Assembly (NCBI GenBank): GCA_026413225.1
Contig: CM048552.1
Coordinates: forward strand, 138,955,053 to 139,019,052
Length of the DNA stretch: 64,000 nucleotides
Direction of reading: 5' to 3'
Source of the DNA: Otis tarda
Lineage: Eukaryota; Chordata; Aves; Otidiformes; Otididae
Shown: in pieces, positions 53,810 through 64,000 of the stretch
How positions within the stretch are numbered: position 1 is the stretch's first letter
Layout: each line of letters opens with the position of its first letter
Made by a program: the position numbers and the translations under genes
The notes under the pieces: model-generated
What the model saw: the letters and a program-made list of their open reading frames with translations, nothing else
Database searches by the model: none
Told to the model about the DNA's origin: nothing

Positions 53810-54459
53810 TAATTATGGTGGCTGGTGGACACCAAGTTGACCATGAGCAAGCAATGTACCATTGTGGCAAAGGTGGCTGATGATGAGGAGCGTTGCCAGC
53901 AGGTTGGATGAGGTGATCCCGCCCCTCTACTCAGCACTGGTGAGAGCATACCTAGAGTGTTGTGTCCAGTTCTCCCTAGTACAAGAGACATATGGAGCTA
54001 CTGGAGGGAGTCCAGCAAAAGGCCACAGAGGTGATTAAGGGCCAAAGAGCATCTCTCACGTGAGGAAAGGCTGAGTGAGCTGGGACTATTTAGCTTGGAG
54101 AAGAGAAGGCTCAGGAGGGATCTTATTAGTGTATATAAACACCTGAAGGGAGGGTGCAAAGGAGACGGAGCCAGGCTCTTTTCAGTGGTGTCCAGCGACA
54201 GAACCAGGAGCAGTGGACACAAATTGAAACACAGAAGGTTCCCTGTGAGCATCAGAAAGCACTTTTTTTACCATGAGGGTGACCGAGCACTGGCGTAGGT
54301 TGCCCAGAGAGGTGATGGAGTCTCCTTCCTTGAAGATACTCAGATGCTGTGTGGACATGGTCCTGGGCAACTAGCTGTAGGTGTCTCTGCATCAGCAGGG
54401 CGGTGGACCAGGTGGCCTCCCTTTCAACCTCAGTCATTCTGGGATCCTGTGATTCTGTG
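53810..54459 (+). mobile_element. CR1 LINE 3' fragment, 0.65 kb
   Basis: This plus-strand CR1 copy starts in the last third of the RT ORF (LVDTKLTMSKQCTIVAKVA near 53820-53880). It continues with [20 protein letters not shown], and its 3' UTR has TTGCCCAGAGAGGTGATGGA and CCTGGGCAACTAGC. It ends in CATTCTGGGATCCTGTGATTCTGTG. Several frame changes and stops break the coding. Its 3' half (GATCTTATTAGTGTATATAA and following) is close to the copy at 36080-37350, so both belong to one subfamily. Confidence 0.93.
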
Positions 54460-57400
54460 AGTCCATATGAGATTTTTCTAGCATTTGCTTGTTTTCTGTG
54501 TGTGTATGTGTATTATATGTTGGCACCTGTAATCTATAACATAGTAGCACAATAACATGACAGCAAGCTTTAGAGTAACAATTCCAACAGTCACAGACAA
54601 ATGGACACGTTTTATTTAAATGGGAAATCAGCACCCATCCCTTTTCCAAAGACTCACTCAGACTGCTGAAAGTCAGTAAATGCAGGATACTTCCGATCAG
54701 TGGATTTGTTAGGTAAGTGGTGATTCTCACTTTTAATATAAAGTCATTATTATGTTGGATGAGCAAGTAGTTTTCACTTAAGCATATGGCCTGTTGCAGT
54801 GTTTTGAGGATTTTTTCCATGAGAAGTTGATTTACAAGCAGATAGGTGGTAGTTTTCCTTTTAAATTAGTCTGCCATCTGTTAGCTTTATACCCTGTTGG
54901 CATCTGGACATTATTTCTGATTGAAATATACAGATGAGAGCTTTTTTTTAAATAAAAATGATATTAAGAAAAAGCTGATGAGAACCTAGATAATGATAAA
55001 CTTGTTTCTTTGAAGAACTGAGCACCCCAGAGAAGTTAGTAATGTCAGAAGTTGTGTGACAGGCATAGTTAGTAGTTGCTGATGCCATGGCTGGTATTCC
55101 CAAACTAATGTTAATGTTAAGCCAGTGTCATGGCTGTTAGTTACTGCTCTACTATATATTAAACTGCATGAGCCATAGGCCACAGAGAAGGAAACTGTCT
55201 CTGTAGAGACCATATATACACCATGTATTTATACACAGTCGTACCTACACGGAGTTAAATAAGCATGTTTTTATATTTCTATTCATTGTTTACTCTGAAG
55301 CATTCACATGCATCTTATGCCCCTTATTCCTTTCACTGAAAATGACTGGTTATTCTGCCTGTAAGCATGCTTCAGTCAAAATAAGAACTGATAGCCTTTG
55401 GTTGAGGCAGCTAGTAGCATTCTTTTATCTGGCAGAGCTGGTCTAATAGAAAAATAGGCACAGCTTGGTAACTGTGGGTCATCAATGCATTTTAAAAAAA
55501 AATGTTTCTAGTATTTTAAATAGCTAGATGATATTATTAGGGAAATTTTGACAGAAATGTTTTGAAATATATTGCAACAGGAGATTAAGACTTAAATAAC
55601 TTTCTACGTGTGAATTCGTTTTAAGAGTGTATTAGTTTTCATATTTATAGAAATATTTGAACTTGGAGTTTACAGTGGAAATAAATTTTTTTACAGTAGT
55701 CTGTTTTAGTGATTGATTCACATAAAACTGCTTGATATTCACTGACTTCCCATCTTACAGTTTTCGTAGCTTGAAATACCTGGATAATTATTGCTTCCCT
55801 AAAATAAACAAAGCAAGCTGATAAAAACAAACTAGAGATTAATATGACAGAGATTACTTCTCTACTGAACTCCTAAAATAATAATTTTGACATTTCCTTT
55901 TTAACTTTCCTCTTATTCTTAACACATATTTTCTACCAATAATAATTGTGTTGATCTGGTAGATCTTGCTGTGCACTTAAGGTTAATCCCTCATTCAGAG
56001 TTAAGACAGTGCTCTCCATTGAATTAATTATTTCTCATAATAAAGAGTTCAAAAAGGGTATATCATACATAGCATATGTAGAAATAAGGTGTTTATTGTT
56101 AATTCTGTTACTTTTGATGGTAAGTTTCATGCTTTTTAGAAATACTGTATTTATCACACAGAAATACTTTCTCAGGTAGAGAACATGTTGTAGGCAATTT
56201 TGAGTTCTGAGCTCTGTTTGCCTGCACAGTCAAAGCAGCTTTGCCCACTAAGAGACTGAGAAATCATCTTTAGAAATCATGAGGGCAGTTACTGAAATAG
56301 ATCTGATTATAGATGTAATGAGGCATTTAATTTTAAATTTGATATTTTTAGATTTCTATGGCAAAATAAATTTTGGAATTGTGACGTTCATACCTGTAGT
56401 CCCATGACCACAGTTGGACTTGTGTTGAAAGAGCAGGTTCTGCAAAACTTTGCACAACCACTTGGTGGTTTTAAACGTACGATCTGCTTGAAGCAAATGC
56501 AAGGCATGCCAGGAATAAGACTGTGAATTGAAGGGATTATCACCTCTATGATTTAAAAACTGCCCCAAAAGGAGGATTTCTATTCCTTTTCAGTCTTCCT
56601 GTTCACTCGCAGCTGTTTTATGGTTGTTCTCCCATTTATGAGCCTCATAGGAGAATAATTTTCTATTAGGGTACAGATTTGATTCACAGAAGGGCACACA
56701 AACACAACACCCATCACTAGGAGACAGATGGAAGCATACGTATGTTAACAGGAGATTAAAGAAAGAGAGGGAAGAAGCAACCTTTCATTGCTAGCAATGA
56801 AATTGGCTCAGCTATTTTTGAAACTACCTTCTAGGAAGAGGTTAGGAGGCTGATTAGGAGAAAATTGTCTAATTTGGTCACCTTTGCTTTTGTCTTAAAC
56901 ATCTACATGGAATTTAATCTAATGACATATGATGGAAATACATTAAATTGAAGCACATATTATCATTGCATAGATGTAAGACTAATTTTATAACAATTAC
57001 TGTTAATAATTTTGCCATTTTACAAGTTCATATTTTAGTGGAAATAGTACTTTGAATATCAATGAGTTCAAAAGAAAACATTGAAGTTATTCTGTTTTAG
57101 CAAATGCCCCTTGAAATGACCCAGAGTCAAAACTTCGGACAATTGTGTTTCGAAATCTGAAGCTTTATAAGTTTGTATTTCTGTTAATTTATTTCCTTTT
57201 TCAAAATAGTGTGCTTATTTCAGATGCTGATGGCTCTTCCTAGTGCTGATTATTCTAAGCTTATTCCTCTTCTTTGAGTCTTCTGTTTCTTTAACCCTCT
57301 TATTAGGTGTGACTTTCCAAAATATTACATTTTTTAAAGATTTTAGGAGTTGTTCTTGGTTTTGGTTTGTACTGGAGTAAAACTAGTTTTAATTTCCTGC

Positions 57401-58599
57401 TTTCGTTCTATTGGTGTTTGTGAAACCAGTGCTATGAAGTTATTCTTCCAAGCAATGTAATAAAAAATGGTTTATTGTTTTTCTTGTAAAAGGTACAAAA
57501 GCCAATTTCCAACAGAAAGTCTTTAAGATTCAGTTCAAGTGTTTACCCAAATTCAACAAATTAGGATTTAAAATTTTTTCCAACTTACTTCTGTACTTTG
57601 TTGTCCACCTTCCTCTTCTATATTGAGAACAGAGAATTGCCATTTTTAATATAAGTATTTGTTTCCAGTGGTTGAAATATGTAGAAAATTATAATTAAAA
57701 TTTTGTTAGTGTTTTGTGTGGTTTACTTAAAGGTAGTAGTTTGTGGCTTCATGCTTGGAGTTTTATGCTTGGAGTACTTATCTTAAATATTCTCTAAAAG
57801 ATAACTTTTGACTGTTTGAAGTTTGAAAGAAAACCACTTTTCTTCCTGATAATGAAGAGTTAAAATGTAACACAGCTGCCTCTCACCAAGTCACTCCAAA
57901 ACGGTGACACTGTGTCGTGTACGGTTCAATGAGAAGCTTGTAGTGAATAGAAAAAACAGACCTTTTCCATTACTTTTTTTCACTCCCAATGAAAACTTGT
58001 TTAAAGGTGAATGCCTCTTCTCACCCTTTCTTTCTTTATCAAAGAACTCAGGAAATGACTTTGTGTCTGAAGCGTATGTGGGCTGTTACTAACACTTCTG
58101 TCAAATAATATGCAATAATTAAGATGATGTTTAGATCAGATTAAGGTACGTTTCAGTATGAAGGCTGGTCTTTCTGTGCGGGAAAATAACACTGGTCAAT
58201 GAAACATTATAGAACAAGAAGAAACTATTTCCAAAAAGTTTTGCCACTTGAAAAAAACTGATTGCTCCTTGAGAATCAGCTGCCTTCTGCAGCACCTGCT
58301 GAGCTGGTTATGGGGAAGTGGTGATGTCCAGTTACACAGAACAGGCAGGGTACCTGCCATCATCAGCCTGCTGTGCTGTGCTGCACCTGTGACTTTGTAG
58401 ACATTTTCTGTGGCAAAAATGCAGGAAATACTTTTCATATGTACTTTCAGTTTCAGTTTGAAACTTAAAATTAGGATTCATCAAAACAGCTTCTCCTTTG
58501 GATGTACCTGATTCATATCTCTGATGTGTTTGGCCATGCGATGGGGACAGCCTTTTCTCTGAGGTACAGAATGATCGTGCAATAGGCAAAAAGCACAAG
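54460..58599. other. Intron 3 sequence, 4.1 kb, no features recognised
   Basis: AT-rich, apparently unique. It includes a short GT run near 54498. No exon or mobile element was recognised. Confidence 0.6.
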
Positions 58600-58805
58600 C
58601 TGGAACACAAGAAACTCCTGCTAGATGCTCAGAAAACCATTTTCACCATAGGGTGGTGAAATATGGAAACAAGTTGCCCAGGAGGTATGTGGAATCTGCA
58701 GCCTTGAAGATACTCAGAGCTCACTTGGTCAAGGCCCTGAGCAGCAGGGTATTTTTAAATGGCCTCCAGGGATCCCTTCCAGTATAAATTATCCAACGAT
58801 TCTGA
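58600..58805 (+). mobile_element. Old CR1 3' end fragment
   Basis: This degraded plus-strand CR1 tail has AGGGTGGTGAAATATGGAAA, AAGTTGCCCAGGAGGTATGT, GGAATCTGCAGCCTTGAAGA and CCAGGGATCCCTTCCAGTAT in the order expected for the CR1 3' UTR. It ends near CCAACGATTCTGAT. The left edge is uncertain. Confidence 0.85.
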
Positions 58806-61800
58806 TCTCTGCATGCAAGATTCAGTCACTTGAATGTGTTGTGTATTACATGTCAAGGAAGTCAGTGGTTTTAGTGTAGGTACTTCTGTGTAAGGGAAGA
58901 CAACACAGATTAATTTTTTCATTGCACAGAATTCCTGTTTAGGCCACTTTTAGAGATAAGTGGTGTAAAAACCCAGTATGTTACACAGCGTGAGTAGCCT
59001 CAGCAGAGATCATCTTGAGTATTTGCCTTGTGTCCTCCGTAGAAGAACAATACTCTTCTATGGCAAATCTAAGCTGCAGTTGATTGAGTTAGATTTCTGC
59101 TGCCGGGATAATTGGACACTGTTTCAGAAACGCCTGGGAATTTCTTGGGGCTTGTAACACAAGTTGCCATACAAAGTTCCTAGTGTGCTGCCCTCTAAAC
59201 ACACAATCCTCTGTGAAAAGAGTGCTCCAGCCATCCGGAATGATCAGAGTAACCCCGCATGTAAATGTGACCTTCTCCCTGCCTCACAGAGCCGCTGTGT
59301 CTGGGTCCGACTGTCCCTCACAGAAACACTTCCTTTCACTTGATCAAGTCTTGAAAATAAGCAAGAAATTTGAAATTTTTCCTCCCTTTTCCCCATCCAA
59401 ACTGTTTTACTCATTCTGGCCTGCCTTAAGATAATGTCCTGTGAACTGGTTTGTCAGAGAACAGCTGCTGGTGTGGGCTGAAATGTAAAGTGGGATTTAT
59501 GCAAGAGCTGCAAAAGCAGAGTAATCTAATTATGTACAGATGTAACACACTTCCTTTTTTTTCATTTTTTTTTAATTATGCTAATGGTTTTTGTATTTAT
59601 CTTCTAAGTCTTCTGGTAAATACTTTGACTCTTGTACTGGTCTGTAACATACTCCATGTAGCAAGTTAATAAAAATCTGGATCAAAAAGCATGTGTGCAT
59701 ATAATTTCCATACAGTTCTTAATATGAGTCATTGAATCATAAAGAATGGTGGCTGGTAGTTAATATTCTGGATACTCTAATGCTTAATTCATTTGATTAT
59801 AAATTTCCAGCTTGTTTCTTCATTTGTTGTAGCACTTAAAAACACCTTGGCTTACTCCTCCTTTTCCTTAATGGAAGTAAGTCATGAGGCTGTAAGCTGC
59901 TTGACTTTCTTAAACAGCATATTTAGTATGATTCCGTTATCCCTGGCTAGTCAAATTGGTATATGTGCTTAAAATAAAATGAAGTGTAATTCATTATTGC
60001 TACTAAGACTTTCTCCAACTATTTCTGGAAAAAGTGTAAGTCCAAAGATTAGGAGAGAAACATTAATCAAGTTATTTCATTATTGTTTTTTTGTTAATTC
60101 TTCGGAGAGTTAACACATTGGGAGGCCAAAATTGCAAATACTGTAGCTACTTAAAATGCATTTATTCAATAATGTTTAAGTAACTCTGGTGGTAAATGGG
60201 TCACCCAGAAATACATTTTCTTAGGTAGTTTGTATATCAAAATGTAGGAAAAAAGAAAACACAAGTTGCCTAAAAAGTAGCCCAGCATCTGTGTTATGAC
60301 ATGTTAGTGAAGTGTCTCATGGTGTCTCATCTCTCTTTTTGTGTATTTCCACAACCTCCCATAAATTATAAACAGCATATTTTCAGCATCCCAGCGTTTT
60401 TTAAGGGATATAGATGGTCTGTGATGTTTTCTGAATTATATGATAGTTCTTGAAAATTCCTGGGTGACTCACACTAGTAACATAGTTGGTCAGTAGTGGA
60501 ATTATTTTGAAAATCTGAAAAAACTGAGTCAGCAAGGAAAAAGAAATGAAAGTTGTTGAACAAAACAAAAACCATGATTGCAGTCATAGTATCTTTCAGA
60601 CTGATAATTTATATCTTAGATACTACTTAGTTTTGAATTATGACCACAGAGTATGAGCTAGTTTTTCGCAATGAGGAAAGTAAAAATACTTTTGGAGGTG
60701 AACAGTCAACAAGTTAGCTGTGGGTCTGAAAGATCTGACCACCTTCTGGTTTGCAGAGATGAACAATGTCATTCTGAAATCAACGTGAGCTGGCTGTACT
60801 TGGTGGATTTCTTCCTCCAGCGTGTTTTGGGGGTCAATTTGATGCGCATTGAAATCAATGGGGATTTTTTTTAGTGATATGATGGAACTTGAATTAGACC
60901 TTAAATGCTTATAGAAGGCTTCATTGTGCGTATATACCTAAATTTATGTATGAAGTGACCAAATGTTTCCAGAGTGCAGATTTTACAAAAAATATATTGT
61001 GCTTTTGACCAGTTGATTTGATCATGAAGGAGAAAAATCAATGATAAATAATAAGTTACAGGAGTATAATATGCAATCTGTAAAAAGTCCCAAACATAGT
61101 ATGTCACATTCTCATACCAAATGTTTCTGTGTCATTTGAGGACAGAGGAGAGGATACAACAAGCTTCTACTGTCCCTTCTCACCAAGCACAGAAAGGTCT
61201 ATTCAGAAGCTGGAGAATGAACATATGGATAACCTCTCAGAGGTCTTACCAGCCCTTTTTGAAATTGTGATTTGAAACCTCAAAACTCCAGCTTTCCCTT
61301 TTTGCTTTCATTCAGCAGGAGAGAAAAATAAAATGAGTTATTAGTCTTTAATTTTTATTGACTTCTGTCCTGAGAATGCCTTTTTATTTTTCTGTTCTGT
61401 TTTTTTTTTTTTAAGTTAGAGTACATGCATGCCGTGGTTTTGAAATGAGGTTTTACGCATGGTGGGAGAGGCATTCTGTCAGTAGTTCCTCAGAAGACAG
61501 GGTAGTTTTAATTTAGTTCTGTGTAAGACTCAATGAGACTGAAGTTTTTTTAAAGTATATTTTGCCCATGTTAGCTTCAATTTTAATAAACCACAAAGTA
61601 AATGTAATAATATTAACAGGGGAAAAAAAAGAAAACTGAAGTTTCATATTTTCTCATCAATTCCATAGTAGCTGTTTCCTGTGAAGCATATAGAGAATAC
61701 AATGTGAAAATAATAATATATTAAAATAAAATGTTTGTGGAAGAAAAGGAGAGTTAACAAACACTTAGTTTCTTTTCTTCTCACTCTTTTTATCAAAGGG

Positions 61801-64000
61801 AATGAAATACTCGGTAATCTTAGCAGTAAGACTCTGGTTCAAAGACAAAATGCTAAAATGTGTGGTTTAGTCCCCATGTCTGCAAATGATTTCACTGAGA
61901 TTAAGGACCTAAACAGACCAGACCAGAACCAGCAAACAGAAGATTTTTCTAGTACAATATGTAAGAATTTGAGGCTATATTTACTGTTTTAAAGATGATG
62001 AAAATTTTCTTTTCATTGTTTCTTTATAGAACAATAGGTGGTAGTGTTTAATCTACAGATGAGTTCTATGTGTATAAGTTACACCATCTTTAGTCTCACC
62101 GTTCTGTTTTAGAATTGATACAGTAGTATCATATGTGGTCCAGGATATTTGTTCGATAAGTACTCCCCATGCATCTGTATTATCTACACAGGTTTTTCAA
62201 AAACTTAATTTCAAAACTAGTTTTAATTTTCCAGCCTTCCAGACTTCTTGAGTATCACTAATAGCAATGACACTTATGGATATCCCTGTTAAGTACATAA
62301 ATATTGCATCCAGACATTTACAGTATATAGATTGAAAAGGGTCTGCTGTACGTACCAAGGGTCTAACTAACACTCTTTTCTTATATTCTTAAATTTAATG
62401 TAGGAAGATGAAGACATTAAGTGCTGCAGTGATTTTATTATTTCTTCCTTTGGTTAAGTTACTAATTTTTCTTTTTCTAGCTTCTTAGAGGGACATGTAA
62501 ATTTGTCTGCTTTACTACTTTACATTTTTAAGCATCTAGTTCATTCTAAAATGAAAACTGTCCTATATTAGTATCACCTTTTGAGAGATCTCATAGCAGT
62601 AGTCTTGATTGGTGACACAAGTTTTAGAAATAATGCAGAGAAGCAAGCAGAATCTCAGCTGAAGTCTGTATAAATCTCATCTGTCTCTCTCAGTTGGAGT
62701 GATGCTGATGTTGCAATACTTAGATAAAATGAGGAAGAACTTGGCTGCTTTCGTATCTCTAAATTTAGTATGTGGGTGGGCCATGACAGTGAACAGTTTA
62801 TAATATCTCTGTGCAGCAAACTTAATAAATCCATTTTGTATGTGAATCTCTGTAAACCTTTCATCATCCATTAAAAATGTTGCTGTGCTGTTGACGACAA
62901 TTGTCAGTAGTAAGAAAGACTGAAGGAAGACGTAATACACTTATTTCCTGTAACATTAAAGCCACTGTAATTATGGGTCATTTGCCTGGCTTCTTTGGTA
63001 ATTAAGAGTTTTAATTGCTTCTGGTTCCAGGGAATTAGTTAAGCTTTTCATTATGCATATTGCCTTCCATAATCATCGTCTCCTCTTGTACAGTAAGCTT
63101 AGTGACATCATGGAAGTCAGTTAGGTCTTTCAAGGCAAAGCAGTGAAGTACATTTCTTTGTATGGGTTGGATTAGAAAAGGTTTCTGAAAGGCCTTGATA
63201 ATGCTGTTTTGTGCAACATTTAAGCTTACTCTTCAAAAGGCAAAGCCTGTCAGGGTTTCATTTACTGTCCTCATAGTGCTTAGGTCACAAACTAAGGTAT
63301 TGTTAAGAACAAAGCCTGTAGGCAGAACCGCGCTTCCATTCTAATAGCAGTTTTTCCAAACTTTGCAGGGTCAACTGGTTACATGTTTGTAATAGTGATA
63401 ATGATCAACATTTGAAAATATCACATTATTCAAACTGGAATTTAGTGACTGTATAAAGGAAATGAGCACAAAAGAGATTGGTGTGATTCCATTGGCTCAC
63501 TAAAATCATTAATTTTTACTTTATTACACGCAAGGTAGAAAGCACCTCTTACTTTCTCTTGGCAGACAGTGTTTGCTGACATGCTGATGGGCAAGAATCA
63601 ATATTTTAAAAAGAAAAGAAAGCAGAAAGAAAGGTTCATTCCCTCTTCCATATTCTCTGATACAGATGGGTATATAAAGTGCAGATATTTAATACATCTT
63701 GCAAAAATTTTTTTTTTAACATAACATTTTTGCAGGTTGCAACTTGATTTTCTTAGAGCACAGACAGAACAGACAAACATTATGCATCCCTAGTCTTCCC
63801 TGCTGAAATAGCTGTGTGTTAGAGAGCCTAAAAGATGCATCAAGTATGCTGTTGTATGTTCTCCAGGGGTGTCATATCTGAATTCAGTCAAAAGTTAAAG
63901 CAAATCATTACTCATACCCATTCAGTATTAGTTGCCACAGTCTATTGTATTGTGAAGAAAAGGATAAGAAAATCAATCCTGGGTGTGTAGGAAGGGATTT
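58806..64000. other. Intron 3 sequence to the window end, 5.2 kb
   Basis: AT-rich sequence with T/A runs near 59557, 61400 and 63708. I looked here for the last PUDP exon (VFEDAPNG-type motif after a good acceptor) and did not see it. No other gene is supported. Confidence 0.55.

Overview
The window looks like a stretch of an avian (or at least sauropsid) nuclear genome. It is AT-rich, mostly non-coding vertebrate sequence with CR1-type LINEs in many states of decay, several retroviral-type LTRs, no Alu or L1 elements, and two short, well-preserved exons with canonical vertebrate splice sites. The CR1 copies end in the ATTCTATG-type 3' repeat typical of birds, which makes a bird the most likely source. 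The species cannot be named from this sequence.

The only protein-coding gene I can support is PUDP (also called HDHD1), encoding pseudouridine-5'-phosphatase of the HAD hydrolase superfamily, on the plus strand. Two internal exons are present: 21422-21640 (helical cap domain) and 33602-33831 (HAD core with motifs II and III). They are separated by a 12 kb intron and joined in phase. The first exon, with the catalytic DxD motif, must lie upstream of base 1. The last exon, with the ED metal-binding motif, was not found and probably lies beyond base 64000. The window is therefore, in order: the 3' part of intron 1 (1-21421), exon 2, intron 2 (21641-33601), exon 3, and at least 30 kb of the next intron (33832-64000). 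The window contains no promoter, CpG island, start codon or polyadenylation site of the gene.

The introns hold nine recognisable CR1 fragments, six on the plus strand and three on the minus strand. The largest (1470-3853, 14237-15704 and 36080-37350) keep pieces of the reverse transcriptase. All are 5'-truncated and broken. There are LTR sequences on the minus strand, antisense to PUDP, at about 4229-6229, 8243-8849 and 35284-36001. A pair of diverged LTR-like repeats of about 0.95 and 1.25 kb lies in inverted orientation at 46470-47420 and 50635-51885. Between the repeats is plain AT-rich intron with homopolymer T/A runs, short microsatellites and a few perfect palindromes.

I found no CRISPR array, operon, tRNA, rRNA or convincing non-coding RNA gene, and no evidence for a new multi-gene biological system. 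The most unusual items are the inverted repeat pair, the 60-bp internal duplication in the LTR at 35.3-36.0 kb, the lesions at or beside the reverse transcriptase active-site motif in all three large CR1 copies, and a strong-looking decoy splice acceptor 400 bp before exon 3.
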